Positions 1-9,359 are shown, numbered from the stretch's first letter. The stretch: DNA of 64,000 nucleotides from Marinobacter lutaoensis (GCF_001981305.1 NZ_MSCW01000008.1:1-64000), one strand, 5' to 3'. The notes: a model not told the origin generated them from the letters alone. Translations and numbers: made by a program.

Positions 1-38
1 TGGCATGGCCCATGCGAGAGTAGGTCATCGTCAGGCTC
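1..38 (+). rRNA. rrf: 5S ribosomal RNA, 3' end (partial)
   Basis: The first bases match the 3' part of bacterial 5S rRNA: the segment CCCATGCGAGAGTAGG is the highly conserved 3' arm, and the final TCAGGCT is the strand that pairs with the 5' end in helix I. The rest of the gene, and presumably the rrn operon, lies left of the window. A strong terminator follows ten bases later. The exact 3' end (about 37-39) is estimated from the E. coli 5S end. Confidence 0.85.
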
Positions 39-47
39 CTAATCAAC

Positions 48-81
48 AAGCCCCGACAGCGTATGCTGCCGGGGCTTTTTT
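48..81 (+). terminator. Rho-independent terminator of the rrn operon
   Basis: AAGCCCCG and CGGGGCTT flank an inner CAGC/GCTG pair around a GTAT loop, giving a near-perfect stem followed by six T residues. It lies ten bases past the 5S 3' end, so it should end the rRNA transcript. Confidence 0.85.
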
Positions 82-93
82 CGTTGGTTTCGG

Positions 94-102
94 TGATATA
101 CT
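94..102 (+). promoter_or_regulatory. Candidate extended -10 promoter of leuA
   Basis: TGATATACT is an extended -10 (TG-N-TATACT). No good -35 is present 16-18 bases upstream, where the T tract of the rrn terminator lies; extended -10 promoters often lack one. Transcription would start near 109, about 30 bases before the leuA ATG. Confidence 0.5.
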
Positions 103-140
103 GGTCCGACACGTAACCACAACCCTGATGAGGCGCTCCG

Positions 141-1691
141 ATGTCCGCAACCGACCACCTCGTGATTTTCGACACCACCCTGCGCGACGGTGAGCAGAGT
201 CCCGGTGCAACGATGAACAAGGCCGAGAAGCTCCGTATCGCCAAAGTGCTGGAGAAGCTTCGAGTGGATGTCATTGAAGCGGGGTTTGCGATCGCCAGCC
301 AGGGCGATTTCGAGGCGGTGAAGAGCATCGCCGAGAACATCAGGGAATCCACCGTATGCAGCCTTGCCCGGGCGCTCGACAAGGATATCGACCGCGCCGC
401 CGAGGCCATTCGCCCAGCGGAACGGGGGCGTATTCACACCTTCATTGCCACCTCGCCCATTCACATGAAATACAAGCTGCAGATGGAGCCGGAGGCGGTG
501 ATTGAGCAAGCGGTCCGGGCGGTCAAGCGTGCTCGTGGACACGTGGATGATGTTGAGTTTTCCTGCGAGGATGCGGGGCGCTCCGAACTCGACTTCCTGT
601 GCCGAATCATCGAGGCGGCAATCGCCGCCGGTGCTCGGACCATTAACATTCCCGACACCGTGGGCTATGCCATTCCGGAGCAGTTCGGTGACACCATCCG
701 ACAAATCATGACCCGGGTGCCCAACGCTGACCAAGCGATTTTCTCGGTACACTGCCATAACGATCTGGGCCTTGCCGTAGCCAACTCCTTGGCGGCGGTG
801 GTTCAGGGTGCCCGGCAGGTGGAGTGCACGATCAACGGTCTGGGCGAGCGCGCGGGCAACGCTTCCCTGGAGGAAATCGTGATGGCCGTTCGTACCCGTC
901 AGGACCTGTTCCATCTCGATACCCGCATCGATACCCGCCACATTGTTCCTGCGTCCCGGCTGGTTTCCACCATCACTGGTTTTCCGGTTCAGCCTAACAA
1001 GGCCATCGTCGGGGCCAACGCCTTTGCCCACGAGTCCGGCATCCATCAGGATGGCGTGCTCAAGCATCGCGAGACCTATGAAATCATGCGCGCCGAAGAT
1101 GTCGGTTGGCATACCAACAGCCTGGTGTTGGGTAAGCACTCCGGCCGCAACGCCTTTCGCACCCGGCTGCTGGAACTGGGTATTCAGTTTGAAACCGAAA
1201 CCGAACTCAATGAAGCCTTCGCGCGTTTCAAGGCGCTGGCCGATCTCAAGCATGAAATCTTTGACGAGGACCTCCAGGCAATTGCCAGTGACACCCGACA
1301 GAAAGAAGAAGCAGGCCGCTACGGTTTGGTGTGCATGCGGGTATGCTCTGAAACCGGCGTGGTACCGAGATCCAGCATCACCATGACCGTCGACGGCAAG
1401 GAGCATACGGTGGAGGCTGAAGGCAGCGGTCCGGTGGATGCCACCTTCAAGGCCATTGAGTCCCTGGTGGATTCCGGCTGCACGCTGCAGCTCTATTCGG
1501 TCAATGCCATCACCAGCGGGACCGATGCTCAGGGCGAAGTTACGGTGCGTCTGGAGCGGGGAGGGCGAATCGTCAATGGTGTCGGTGCGGACACGGACAT
1601 CATCATTGCCTCCGCCAAGGCGTATATCGAAGCCCTCAACCTCATAAGCCGGGAGGGCATTCGGCAGCATCCGCAAATCGCGGATGTCTGA
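141..1691 (+). CDS. leuA: 2-isopropylmalate synthase
   Basis: This enzyme condenses acetyl-CoA with 2-oxoisovalerate, the first committed step of leucine synthesis. The 516-residue protein has the family length. The signature [13 protein letters not shown] is at residues 10-22 with the metal ligand D11. The other expected ligands H204 and H206 lie in SVHCHND, and N240 is in ERAGN. The TIM-barrel domain spans roughly residues 1-280. The C-terminal part, from about 390, carries the LeuA allosteric domain where leucine feeds back in this family. The start is the first in-frame ATG after the extended -10 promoter; only a weak GAGG-like Shine-Dalgarno precedes it. It lies just downstream of an rrn operon and 15 bases before the next gene. 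Confidence 0.97.
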   Translation: MSATDHLVIFDTTLRDGEQSPGATMNKAEKLRIAKVLEKLRVDVIEAGFAIASQGDFEAVKSIAENIRESTVCSLARALDKDIDRAAEAIRPAERGRIHTFIATSPIHMKYKLQMEPEAVIEQAVRAVKRARGHVDDVEFSCEDAGRSELDFLCRIIEAAIAAGARTINIPDTVGYAIPEQFGDTIRQIMTRVPNADQAIFSVHCHNDLGLAVANSLAAVVQGARQVECTINGLGERAGNASLEEIVMAVRTRQDLFHLDTRIDTRHIVPASRLVSTITGFPVQPNKAIVGANAFAHESGIHQDGVLKHRETYEIMRAEDVGWHTNSLVLGKHSGRNAFRTRLLELGIQFETETELNEAFARFKALADLKHEIFDEDLQAIASDTRQKEEAGRYGLVCMRVCSETGVVPRSSITMTVDGKEHTVEAEGSGPVDATFKAIESLVDSGCTLQLYSVNAITSGTDAQGEVTVRLERGGRIVNGVGADTDIIIASAKAYIEALNLISREGIRQHPQIADV

Positions 1692-1706
1692 GGCGGTGGC
1701 ACGGCT

Positions 1707-2519
1707 ATGGTACTGACCGAAGCAGAGCGCCAGTTCTATTTGGGGGTCGCGGGTATCCGGATGTGGTATGCACGCGAGCCCCTGGCCGGCGCGGCTCCGA
1801 GTCCGGAATTCCAGTTTCCGGCGGAGACCGAGGTCCGGCCCTGGTTGGAGTCGGCGCCTTCCGACTTGCCAGAGCCTGCACCCGCTCAAACCCGGGGTGC
1901 GGCTGCCGTTCGTGTTGCCGACCTGCAGTCGCTGGTGACGGAAGGGAAGCGCGCAGCGAACCGAGTCATGAAACCGTCCCCGGCAGCCTTGGACTCGGGG
2001 AAAACCGGGCGTGTGTCGGAGCCGGCGCGCCCCGAGCCGGAACGTGCGCCGGTGCCGGATGCCAGCACTGAAGCCGGCACGCTGGCACCCACCCAGCCCC
2101 TGCAGCTTCAGCTCTGGCTCGGAGAGCGCTTTGCATTGCTGGCCAAGCTGTCGGATGAGACCAGTCTCCGGCTGCAGGAAACCCTGGCCGTCAACATTCT
2201 GGCAAGCCTGGGGGAAGAGGCGCCCGAGGGGCATGGACCGGTGCATTGGCCGGTGTTCAATAACCCGCTGGTACCCGGTTGCCAGGTCGAGGACCTGGTT
2301 GCAATTGTGGGCAGCCTGCTCGAGCCGGTATCCGGACGCCGGTTGCTGTTATTGGGACTCCCGGAATGGTCCGATGGTGGCCAGGGGGGGCACTGGCTGG
2401 CCCGGGCCGGAAACTGGAGCCCCTCGCTGGTCTTCCCCCATTCCCTGGCCGAGCTTGCCGGGCAGCCGGCCCTGAAACGCGCCCTGTGGCAACGTTTGAA
2501 ACCCTTGGTCGCGTGCTGA
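1707..2519 (+). CDS. Putative DNA polymerase III psi subunit (HolD-like), extended
   Basis: This 270-residue protein is hard to recognise overall, but three things point to HolD. Residues 12-25 (LGVAGIRMWYAREP) resemble the N-terminal LGI-x2-W-x2-R-x-P segment of E. coli psi, which binds the clamp loader. The last ~20 residues (ELAGQPALKRALWQRL) resemble the psi C-terminus. It sits directly before rimI, as holD does in E. coli, sharing one base (TGATG at 2517-2521). It is about twice the length of E. coli psi (137 aa). The extra length is a Pro/Ala/Glu-rich, probably disordered insert at about residues 25-125. A TonB-like or lineage-specific protein is the alternative; homology rests on short motifs and synteny. 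Confidence 0.5.
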   Translation: MVLTEAERQFYLGVAGIRMWYAREPLAGAAPSPEFQFPAETEVRPWLESAPSDLPEPAPAQTRGAAAVRVADLQSLVTEGKRAANRVMKPSPAALDSGKTGRVSEPARPEPERAPVPDASTEAGTLAPTQPLQLQLWLGERFALLAKLSDETSLRLQETLAVNILASLGEEAPEGHGPVHWPVFNNPLVPGCQVEDLVAIVGSLLEPVSGRRLLLLGLPEWSDGGQGGHWLARAGNWSPSLVFPHSLAELAGQPALKRALWQRLKPLVAC

Positions 2520-3031
2520 TGTCGGGGGGGGGTTGCTATCGGGATGTGGCCGCGACCGGCTTGGCCATTCGTCCACTGAGCTTGGCCGACTTGCCCCGGG
2601 TGCTCGAAATCGAGCGTCTGGCGTATTCCCATCCCTGGTCGGAAGGTGTATTTCAGGACTGTTTCAAGGACAGTTACCGGTGTTGGGCTCTGTCGGAGGA
2701 GCTGGGCCTGGTGGGATATGCCATCGTCAACTATTTGGTGGACGAAGCACATCTGCTGAATCTGTGTGTTGCTCCCGACAAGCGCCGGCTCGGCGGAGGC
2801 CGTTGCTTGCTTCGTCATGTGCTGGCCCGGGCCCGGGCCGAAGGCATGGTGCAGGTTCTGCTGGAGGTCCGGGAGAGCAATGACGCGGCGTACCGCCTGT
2901 ATCGACAGGAGGGGTTCCGGGAAATCGGGCGGCGCAAGGGCTATTATCCGGCGGCATCCGGCCGCGAGGATGCGCGGGTAATGGCCCTGTCCCTGGATTC
3001 CTGTTCACTGCCCGGTGCCTGCCCCCTATAA
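2519..3031 (+). CDS. rimI: [Ribosomal protein bS18]-alanine N-acetyltransferase
   Basis: This is a GNAT-fold enzyme that acetylates the N-terminal alanine of ribosomal protein S18. The 170-residue product has the acetyl-CoA loop RRLGGGRCLL, the family segment SNDAAYRLYRQEGF, and the RRKGYYP ending typical of RimI. The start is the ATG overlapping the stop of the preceding gene (2519-2521). This leaves an N-terminal tail about 15 residues longer than in E. coli RimI, before LAIRPLSLADL. Translational coupling to the HolD-like gene is likely. The prfC promoter overlaps its 3' end. Confidence 0.9.
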   Translation: MSGGGCYRDVAATGLAIRPLSLADLPRVLEIERLAYSHPWSEGVFQDCFKDSYRCWALSEELGLVGYAIVNYLVDEAHLLNLCVAPDKRRLGGGRCLLRHVLARARAEGMVQVLLEVRESNDAAYRLYRQEGFREIGRRKGYYPAASGREDARVMALSLDSCSLPGACPL

Positions 3032-3032
3032 T
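3004..3032 (+). promoter_or_regulatory. Sigma-70 promoter of prfC
   Basis: TTCACT (3004-3009) and a perfect TATAAT (3027-3032) are separated by exactly 17 bases. The element lies within the last codons of rimI. Transcription would start near 3039, about 37 bases before the prfC ATG. Confidence 0.65.
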
Positions 3033-3075
3033 ACCGGGTTTCGCAAATCCGCAGACCTAGAGTTCCATTCTGATT

Positions 3076-4656
3076 ATGTCCAATCTTTCCCAGGAAGTGG
3101 CCAAACGCCGGACGTTTGCCATCATCTCACACCCGGATGCGGGTAAGACCACGATTACCGAAAAAGTGCTGCTGTTTGGCCAGGCCATTCAGAAGGCCGG
3201 CACGGTCAAGGGCAAGAAGTCCGGCCAGCATGCCAAGTCGGACTGGATGGAAATGGAAAAGGAACGGGGGATTTCCGTTACCACTTCGGTGATGCAGTTT
3301 CCTTATGGCGGTGCGCTGGTCAATCTGCTGGATACGCCGGGCCACGAGGACTTTTCCGAAGACACCTACCGGACCCTGACGGCGGTGGACTCCTGCCTGA
3401 TGGTGATTGACAGTGCCAAGGGGGTCGAGGAGCGGACCATCAAGCTGATGGACGTCACTCGTCTGCGGGACACGCCGATCCTGACGTTCATGAACAAGCT
3501 GGATCGCGATACCCGGGATCCGATCGAGCTGATGGACGAAGTCGAGGAGGTGCTGAAGATTGCCTGTGCCCCGATCACCTGGCCGATCGGCATGGGTAAG
3601 AATTTCAAGGGGGTCTATCACCTGCTGCGGGACGAGGTCATCCTTTATCAGTCCGGCCAGGGCCACACCATTCAGGAAAAGCGGGTGGTGGCCGGGCTCG
3701 ACAACCCACAGCTGGACGAGGTGCTGGGCAGCTATGCGGCGGATCTGCGCGATGAGATAGAGCTGGTCAAGGGGGCCTCTCATGAGTTTGACCGGGATGC
3801 GTTCCTGGCTGGCCGGCTGACTCCGGTGTTTTTCGGGACCGCGCTTGGTAACTTCGGGGTCGACCACATGCTGGACGGCCTGGTCGAGTGGGCGCCGGCG
3901 CCTCAGGCGCGGGAGACCGATGTCCGCCGGGTCGAGCCGACGGAAGCCGGGTTTTCCGGGTTCGTGTTCAAGATTCAGGCGAATATGGATCCCCAGCACC
4001 GCGACCGCATTGCCTTCCTGAGGATCGTTTCCGGGAAATACCAGCAGGGAATGAAGGCCCGCCACGTCCGCCTGGGTAAGGAGGTCCGTTTCGCCGATGC
4101 GCTGACATTTATGGCGGGAGACCGGGAGCACGCCGAGGAAGCCTACGCCGGTGACATCATCGGGCTGCACAATCATGGCACCATTCAGTTAGGGGATACG
4201 TTTACCGCTGGCGAGGACATGAAGTTCACCGGTATTCCCAACTTCGCGCCGGAGCTGTTCCGCCGGATTCGCCTGAAGGATCCGCTGAAGGCGAAACAGC
4301 TGCAGAAAGGCCTGATCCAGCTGTCTGAAGAGGGGGCAGTCCAGGTGTTCCGCCCGCTCAAGAACAACGACCTGATTGTTGGGGCTGTGGGGGTGTTGCA
4401 GTTTGATGTGGTGGTGAGCCGCCTGAAAAGCGAATACAAAGTCGATGCGGTTTACGAGCCGATCCATGTGGCGACTGCCCGCTGGGTAACCTGTGATGAC
4501 GCCCGCAAGCTTGACGAATTCGCCCGCAAGAACAACGACTACTTGGCTCTGGACGGGGCTGACCGGTTGGCCTACATCGCGCCGACCATGGTCAACCTGA
4601 GTCTGGCCCAGGAGCGTTACCCTGAGGTACGCTTTCACAAGACGCGGGAGCACTGA
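3076..4656 (+). CDS. prfC: Peptide chain release factor 3 (RF3)
   Basis: RF3 is a translational GTPase that recycles RF1 and RF2 from the ribosome after termination. The 526 residues equal the family's usual length. GTPase motifs are intact: G1 HPDAGKTT at 19-26, G3 DTPGHEDF at 86-93, and G4 NKLD at 140-143. The effector-region phrase [15 protein letters not shown] follows G1 and is characteristic of RF3 rather than EF-G. It has its own promoter in the 3' end of rimI and runs into tatD after a 15-base gap. Confidence 0.97.
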   Translation: MSNLSQEVAKRRTFAIISHPDAGKTTITEKVLLFGQAIQKAGTVKGKKSGQHAKSDWMEMEKERGISVTTSVMQFPYGGALVNLLDTPGHEDFSEDTYRTLTAVDSCLMVIDSAKGVEERTIKLMDVTRLRDTPILTFMNKLDRDTRDPIELMDEVEEVLKIACAPITWPIGMGKNFKGVYHLLRDEVILYQSGQGHTIQEKRVVAGLDNPQLDEVLGSYAADLRDEIELVKGASHEFDRDAFLAGRLTPVFFGTALGNFGVDHMLDGLVEWAPAPQARETDVRRVEPTEAGFSGFVFKIQANMDPQHRDRIAFLRIVSGKYQQGMKARHVRLGKEVRFADALTFMAGDREHAEEAYAGDIIGLHNHGTIQLGDTFTAGEDMKFTGIPNFAPELFRRIRLKDPLKAKQLQKGLIQLSEEGAVQVFRPLKNNDLIVGAVGVLQFDVVVSRLKSEYKVDAVYEPIHVATARWVTCDDARKLDEFARKNNDYLALDGADRLAYIAPTMVNLSLAQERYPEVRFHKTREH

Positions 4657-4671
4657 CGGGAGGGGCCAGCC

Positions 4672-5475
4672 ATGCAGCTGGTGGATGCCCACTGCCATTT
4701 CGACGTTCCCCATTTCGAGGGGACCCGGGCGCGGGAGCTGGCAAAGGCCCGGGCACAGGGTGTCGTTGCCATTGTGTTGGCCGGCGTCCGTCGAGCGGAT
4801 TGGGACCGGGTGCAGTCGGTGGCGGAGTCGCTTCCGGGCGCTTGGTATTGCCTGGGTATCCACCCCTGGTTCGTACAGGAGCATGAGCCGGGTGACCTGG
4901 CCATTCTGGAACAGCGGCTGTGTCGCCGCCCGGCGCGTTGTGTCGGACTGGGGGAGTGTGGTCTGGACCGGCTTCGGGGCGATCTGGCCGAACAGGAGCC
5001 CTGGTTCGAACAGCAGGTGGTGCTGGCCGCCCGTCTTCGGCTTCCCCTGGTCATCCACTCGGTGAAGGCCCATGATCAGGTGGCTGCGGTTCTGCGCCGG
5101 CGGCACTGGTCCGGTCAGGCTCTGGTGCATGGCTTCGCCGGCAGCTACCAGCAGGCGTGCCGGCTGGTGGGCCTGGGGTGTCGCATCGGTGTGGGGGGCG
5201 TGATCACCCACCCGCGGGCCCACAAAACCCGGGACGCCATCGCCCGCCTGCCCGTCGACGCACTGGTTCTGGAGACGGATGCCCCCGACATGGCGCCGGC
5301 CGGTGTCGAACGGGGGCAAAATTCGCCCGCCCGGCTGCCGAAGATTCTGGCGGCCCTGGCCGAGCTGCGGGGGGAATCTGCCGAAGCCCTGGCACCACGG
5401 CTGCTGGACAATGCCTGTGAACTCTATGGCTGGCAACGACAGGACCTGGGGCTTCCGGACGATATAGGGGAATGA
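4672..5475 (+). CDS. tatD: TatD-family metal-dependent hydrolase (DNase)
   Basis: This is an amidohydrolase-fold enzyme of the TatD/YjjV family, members of which act as metal-dependent deoxyribonucleases. Metal ligands expected for the family are present in order: HCH in DAHCHFD (H7, H9), E95 in GLGECGLD, H129 in LVIHS, H153 in VHGFAGS, and D203 in LETDAPDM. At 267 residues it has the usual size. It follows prfC by 15 bases with a GGAGGGG Shine-Dalgarno. I cannot separate TatD from the paralogue YjjV on sequence alone; adjacency to prfC would also suit YjjV, so the symbol is tentative. Confidence 0.9.
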   Translation: MQLVDAHCHFDVPHFEGTRARELAKARAQGVVAIVLAGVRRADWDRVQSVAESLPGAWYCLGIHPWFVQEHEPGDLAILEQRLCRRPARCVGLGECGLDRLRGDLAEQEPWFEQQVVLAARLRLPLVIHSVKAHDQVAAVLRRRHWSGQALVHGFAGSYQQACRLVGLGCRIGVGGVITHPRAHKTRDAIARLPVDALVLETDAPDMAPAGVERGQNSPARLPKILAALAELRGESAEALAPRLLDNACELYGWQRQDLGLPDDIGE

Positions 5476-5495
5476 CGAAGCCCCCGCTGGCGGGG

Positions 5496-5524
5496 TTGGC
5501 TTTCGTCGGGTCTTCGAGTATACT
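5496..5524 (+). promoter_or_regulatory. Sigma-70 promoter and leader of rplM-rpsI
   Basis: TTGGCT (5496-5501) and TATACT (5519-5524) are spaced by 17 bases. The transcript would start near 5531, leaving an untranslated leader of about 140 bases before rplM. In E. coli the rplM leader is the target of autogenous control by L13; I see no conserved structure here that I could name. Confidence 0.65.
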
Positions 5525-5671
5525 TCGCGCCCTGGCTTTTCAAGGCGATGTCACTATCTCAGCCCCGAATGGTGCCACTGCCGACAAAAAATGGTGCGAA
5601 CCGCCTCCGGACGCCAAGCGTTGGCCGGTGGTGGTTTTTAACGTTTATTTTTAGCGTTCAAGGCGGAATCA

Positions 5672-6100
5672 ATGAAGACTCTGAGTGCGAAACCAGAAAC
5701 TGTAAAACGTGACTGGTACGTTGTAGACGCAGCCGGCAAGACGCTGGGCCGTCTGTCAACAGAAATCGCCCGTCGTCTGCGGGGCAAGCATAAGCCTGAG
5801 TACACCCCTCACGTGGACACCGGTGACTACATTGTCGTAATCAACGCCAGTCAGGTGAAGGTGACCGGCAAGAAAGCATCTGCAAAGATGTACTACAGCC
5901 ATACCGGCTTCCCGGGCGGAATCAAGTCCATCAGCTTCGAAAAGCTGGTTGACAAGGCTCCCGAGCAAATCATCCAGAAGGCCGTTAAGGGCATGCTCCC
6001 GAAAGGCCCGCTCGGCCGTGCCATGTTCAAGAAGCTGAAAGTATACGCAGGCGCTGAGCATCCTCACGCAGCCCAGCAGCCCAAAGAACTCGACATTTAA
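5672..6100 (+). CDS. rplM: 50S ribosomal protein L13 (uL13)
   Basis: L13 is an early-assembling large-subunit protein that contacts 23S rRNA. The 142 residues match the bacterial length. Recognisable segments are the N-terminal [20 protein letters not shown], the middle [10 protein letters not shown] and the C-terminal [16 protein letters not shown], all typical of bacterial L13. It is followed after 12 bases by rpsI with its own GGAAGG Shine-Dalgarno, the conserved L13-S9 operon. Confidence 0.98.
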   Translation: MKTLSAKPETVKRDWYVVDAAGKTLGRLSTEIARRLRGKHKPEYTPHVDTGDYIVVINASQVKVTGKKASAKMYYSHTGFPGGIKSISFEKLVDKAPEQIIQKAVKGMLPKGPLGRAMFKKLKVYAGAEHPHAAQQPKELDI

Positions 6101-6112
6101 CGGAAGGCGGAT

Positions 6113-6505
6113 ATGTCTGTAGCACAAAATTACGGTACTGGTCGCCGCAAAACCTCCACGGCTCGGGTTTTCATCAAGCCGGGAAGCGGTAACATCACTA
6201 TCAATGGTCGTTCCATCGATGACTTCTTCGGTCGCGAAACCCTGCGGATGATCGTGCGTCAGCCGCTGGTGGTCGCCGAGTCCACGGATCGCTTTGACAT
6301 CAGCATCACCGTCAAGGGTGGTGGCATCAGTGGCCAGGCCGGCGCCATCCGTCACGGTCTGACCCGTGCCCTGATGGACTACGATGAGACCCTGCGTCCG
6401 GCGCTGCGCAAGGCCGGTTACGTGACCCGCGACGCTCGTAAGGTTGAGCGTAAAAAAGTGGGTCTGCGCAAGGCGCGGAAGCGTCCGCAGTACTCCAAGC
6501 GTTGA
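6113..6505 (+). CDS. rpsI: 30S ribosomal protein S9 (uS9)
   Basis: S9 is a small-subunit head protein whose C-terminal tail reaches the P-site tRNA. The 130 residues have the family N-terminus ([14 protein letters not shown]) and end in the basic tail RKRPQYSKR, with the conserved C-terminal arginine. It is the second gene of the rplM operon and is followed by a strong terminator. Confidence 0.98.
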   Translation: MSVAQNYGTGRRKTSTARVFIKPGSGNITINGRSIDDFFGRETLRMIVRQPLVVAESTDRFDISITVKGGGISGQAGAIRHGLTRALMDYDETLRPALRKAGYVTRDARKVERKKVGLRKARKRPQYSKR

Positions 6506-6522
6506 TCCTGGTTTCAGGATGG

Positions 6523-6551
6523 AAAAACCCGGCCCATGGCCGGGTTTTTTT
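6523..6551 (+). terminator. Rho-independent terminator of rplM-rpsI
   Basis: AACCCGGCC and GGCCGGGTT form a stem around a CAT loop. A run of A residues precedes it and seven T residues follow. Confidence 0.85.
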
Positions 6552-6744
6552 ATGCCCGGCGCCGGGTGGGGCAAATTTGATCTGGAGCAGGCCCGCGCCT
6601 TGCCGGGCGGCTTTCCGACTTGTAAGCCCTTAGCAATTTAATTACCATTTGGGCGCTTATATTTTTGGGTTGTGAAGTCCTTTTAAGATGCACATTGCCG
6701 GCTTTTGGGCGGGCTGTGACATCGCCTGATGGGAGAAAACCATA

Positions 6745-7338
6745 ATGAGTAATGGCGACGTGAGCCAAGGCCGGCGCCGGTTCCTGATCGGCGCTACGTC
6801 CGTGGTGGGTGGAGTCGGCGTCGTCGGTGCAGCTGTCCCGTTCGTGGCATCCTGGAATCCCAGTGCCAAGGCGGAAGCAGCAGGTGCACCGGTAACCGTC
6901 AACATCAGCAAGATTGAGCCAGGCCAGCAAGTGACCGTCGAGTGGCGAGGCAAGCCGGTCTGGATCATCCGCCGTACCCCGGAAATGCTGGAAAACATCA
7001 AGAAACTGAGCGAGCGAGTGAAAGACCCCGAGTCGGAATCTCCTCAGCAGCCGCCCTATATCGAAGGTGAGTTCCGGGCCCTGAACCCGGAGTACGGCGT
7101 CTATATTGGCCTGTGCACCCATCTGGGTTGTGTACCCACCTACCGCCCTGAAGTGGCGCCGGCCGATCTCGGCGAGAACTGGCTGGGAGGCCTGTTCTGT
7201 CCGTGCCACGGTTCTCGCTATGACCTGGCGGGCCGGGTATTCCAGGCGCAGCCCGCTCCCCTGAACCTTGAGGTGCCGCCGTATCGTTTCGATGACGACT
7301 CGACCCTCACGATTGGTCTTGATCCGGAGGCTGCGTAA
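6745..7338 (+). CDS. petA: Ubiquinol-cytochrome c reductase, Rieske iron-sulfur subunit
   Basis: This subunit of the bc1 complex carries the [2Fe-2S] cluster that takes the first electron from ubiquinol at the Qo site. The 197 residues begin with a twin-arginine-type anchor (R10-R11-R12-F-L, then a Gly/Val-rich membrane segment to about residue 36), so it should be exported by Tat and stay anchored. The Rieske motifs are CTHLGC (C124, H126, C129) and CPCHGS (C152, C154, H155). The last two bases of its TAA begin the petB start (TAATG), so the genes are translationally coupled. Upstream bases 6552-6744 are AT-rich; I could not fix a convincing promoter there. Confidence 0.97.
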   Translation: MSNGDVSQGRRRFLIGATSVVGGVGVVGAAVPFVASWNPSAKAEAAGAPVTVNISKIEPGQQVTVEWRGKPVWIIRRTPEMLENIKKLSERVKDPESESPQQPPYIEGEFRALNPEYGVYIGLCTHLGCVPTYRPEVAPADLGENWLGGLFCPCHGSRYDLAGRVFQAQPAPLNLEVPPYRFDDDSTLTIGLDPEAA

Positions 7339-8570
7339 TGCAAAAACTGATTCAGTGGGTAGACGAGCGTCTGCCGATCGTTGACGCCTGGAACAAACAC
7401 CTGGCCAAGTATTACGCGCCGAAGAACTTCAACGTGTGGTACTTCTTTGGCTCTCTGGCCATGCTGGTGCTGGTGAACCAGCTGGTAACCGGCATTTGGC
7501 TCACCATGAGTTACAACCCGTCCTCAGAAGGTGCCTTCGCCTCCGTTGAATACATCATGCGTGACGTGGAGTGGGGTTGGCTGCTGCGCTACCTGCATTC
7601 CACCGGCGCATCCGCTTTCTTCATCGTGGTGTACCTGCACATGTTCCGTGGTCTGATGTATGGCTCCTATCAGAAGCCGCGGGAACTGATCTGGATCTTC
7701 GGTATGCTGATCTACCTGGTCCTGATGGCGGAAGCCTTCATGGGCTACCTGCTGCCGTGGGGGCAGATGTCCTACTGGGGGGCCCAGGTTATCGTCAACC
7801 TGTTCGGTGCCATCCCAGTGATTGGTGACGACTTGTCGCTGTGGATTCGTGGCGACTACCTGATCTCCGGCATTACCTTGAACCGCTTCTTTGCGCTGCA
7901 TGTGGTGGCCCTGCCGATCGTGCTGCTTGGTTTGGTGGTCCTGCACATTCTGGCCCTGCACGAGGTGGGTTCCAACAACCCAGACGGTATCGAGATCAAG
8001 AAGAACAAGGACGAGAATGGCATCCCTAAAGATGGCATCCCGTTCCACCCCTACTACACCGTGCATGATCTGCTGGGTGTGGCTGTGTTCTTCTTCGTGT
8101 TCTTCCTGGTCGTGTTCTTCTTCCCGGAAATGGGCGGCCTGTTCCTTGAGAAGCCCAACTTCGAACCGGCCAACGCGCTGAAAACGCCCGCGCATATTGC
8201 TCCGGTCTGGTACTTCACGCCCTTCTACGCCATGCTGCGCGCAGTGACTGTCGACCTCTTCGGCCTGCCAGCCAAGTTCTGGGGCGTGGTGGTGATGGGC
8301 GGCGCCATTGCCATCCTGTTCGTGCTGCCATGGCTTGATCGCAGCCCGGTGCGCTCCATTCGCTACAAGGGCTGGCTGAGCCGGATTGCCTTGGTACTGT
8401 TCGCGATCAGTTTCGTCATCCTGGGCTATCTTGGCCTGGTTCCGGCGACCGAGGGGCGCACCATGGTCGCCCAGATCCTGACCGTAGTGTACTTCCTCTA
8501 CTTCATTCTGATGCCGTTCTATACGCGCATTGAGAAAACCAAGCCAGTACCAGAGAGGGTGACAGGATAA
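7338..8570 (+). CDS. petB: Ubiquinol-cytochrome c reductase, cytochrome b
   Basis: This is the polytopic membrane core of the bc1 complex, binding hemes bL and bH and both quinone sites. The 410 residues are longer than cytochrome b6, as expected for a bacterial cytochrome b. Heme-ligand histidines appear as H87 and H101 in the second helix and H188 and H203 in the fourth. The Qo-site motif, PEWY in mitochondria and alphaproteobacteria, is here PVWY at 289-292, a variant reported for beta- and gammaproteobacteria. An insert of charged residues (about 210-235, rich in Lys, Asp and Asn) lies between helices. Its stop also overlaps the next start (TAATG). Confidence 0.97.
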   Translation: MQKLIQWVDERLPIVDAWNKHLAKYYAPKNFNVWYFFGSLAMLVLVNQLVTGIWLTMSYNPSSEGAFASVEYIMRDVEWGWLLRYLHSTGASAFFIVVYLHMFRGLMYGSYQKPRELIWIFGMLIYLVLMAEAFMGYLLPWGQMSYWGAQVIVNLFGAIPVIGDDLSLWIRGDYLISGITLNRFFALHVVALPIVLLGLVVLHILALHEVGSNNPDGIEIKKNKDENGIPKDGIPFHPYYTVHDLLGVAVFFFVFFLVVFFFPEMGGLFLEKPNFEPANALKTPAHIAPVWYFTPFYAMLRAVTVDLFGLPAKFWGVVVMGGAIAILFVLPWLDRSPVRSIRYKGWLSRIALVLFAISFVILGYLGLVPATEGRTMVAQILTVVYFLYFILMPFYTRIEKTKPVPERVTG

Positions 8571-9325
8571 TGAGAAAGCTGATTTTTGGTCTTTTCATCG
8601 CAGTCCTGCCAGCACTCGGGCTGGCAGCCGGTGGCACTGTTCCTCTGGACCATATCGAGACAGACCACTCCGATAAGGCTTCACTGCAGCGTGGTGCGGC
8701 TCTTTTCACCAACTACTGCATGGGTTGCCACTCTCTGGAGTATGCCCGCTACAAGAGGGTGGCAGAGGATCTGGAGATTCCGGAAGACCTGTACAAGGAA
8801 AATCTGATTTTCACCGGTGCCAAGATCGGTGAGCTGATGAAGAATGCCATGAACAAGGAAATGGCTGCAGGCTGGTTCGGTGCGCCGCCACCTGATCTGA
8901 CGCTGGAGTCGCGCCTGCGTGGTGAATCCTGGATCTACTCCTATCTGCGCGGATTCTACCAGGACGATACCCGCCCGTTGGGGGTTAACAATGTCGTGTT
9001 CCCTAATGTGGGTATGCCCCACGTGCTGGTTGACCTGCAGGGTCTGTGTGCAGTTGAGCCGAACATCGGTGTCAAGGCGACCGTGGAGCCGCTCAGCGGC
9101 AATGTGAAAAACGGTGAGCTGTGCCCGCAGTACGCGCTTGAGGGCTCCATGACCGAGGCGGAGTTCGATCAGGCCATGTATGACCTGACCAACTTCCTCT
9201 CCTACATGGGGGATCCGGTGAAGGAAGAGCGGGAGCGTCTGGGGATCTTCGTACTGATCTTCGTGGCGATCTTCTTTATCTTCGCCTACCTGCTCAATCG
9301 TGAGTACTGGAAAGACGTACATTAA
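8570..9325 (+). CDS. petC: Ubiquinol-cytochrome c reductase, cytochrome c1
   Basis: Cytochrome c1 passes electrons from the Rieske centre to soluble cytochrome c. The 251-residue precursor has a Sec signal peptide (about residues 1-20, ending LGLAAGG). A single c-heme motif CMGCH is at 50-54. A C-terminal transmembrane anchor (IFVLIFVAIFFIFAYLL) is followed by a positively charged cytoplasmic end. The methionine axial ligand is probably in the MPHVL region, but I cannot fix it without a structure. It is the third gene of the petABC operon. Confidence 0.96.
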   Translation: MRKLIFGLFIAVLPALGLAAGGTVPLDHIETDHSDKASLQRGAALFTNYCMGCHSLEYARYKRVAEDLEIPEDLYKENLIFTGAKIGELMKNAMNKEMAAGWFGAPPPDLTLESRLRGESWIYSYLRGFYQDDTRPLGVNNVVFPNVGMPHVLVDLQGLCAVEPNIGVKATVEPLSGNVKNGELCPQYALEGSMTEAEFDQAMYDLTNFLSYMGDPVKEERERLGIFVLIFVAIFFIFAYLLNREYWKDVH

Positions 9326-9334
9326 GAAATAGGA

Positions 9335-9340
9335 TATAAT
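9335..9340 (+). promoter_or_regulatory. Isolated perfect -10 box between petC and its terminator
   Basis: A perfect TATAAT lies nine bases after the petC stop, with no good -35 at 16-18 bases. If active, it would start near 9347 and run at once into the terminator at 9360-9389. It could be chance, or a promoter for sspA that relies on read-through. Confidence 0.3.
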
Positions 9341-9359
9341 CCCGTTTCTTATGAAAGCT

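Noticed and set aside
39..2246. A 735-codon minus-strand frame opposite leuA and the HolD-like gene
   Set aside because: It runs across the rrn terminator and the leuA promoter and shows no known motif; it is a shadow of leuA.
5472..5654. A 60-codon plus-strand frame between tatD and rplM
   Set aside because: It covers the rplM promoter and leader, lacks a Shine-Dalgarno and resembles nothing I know.
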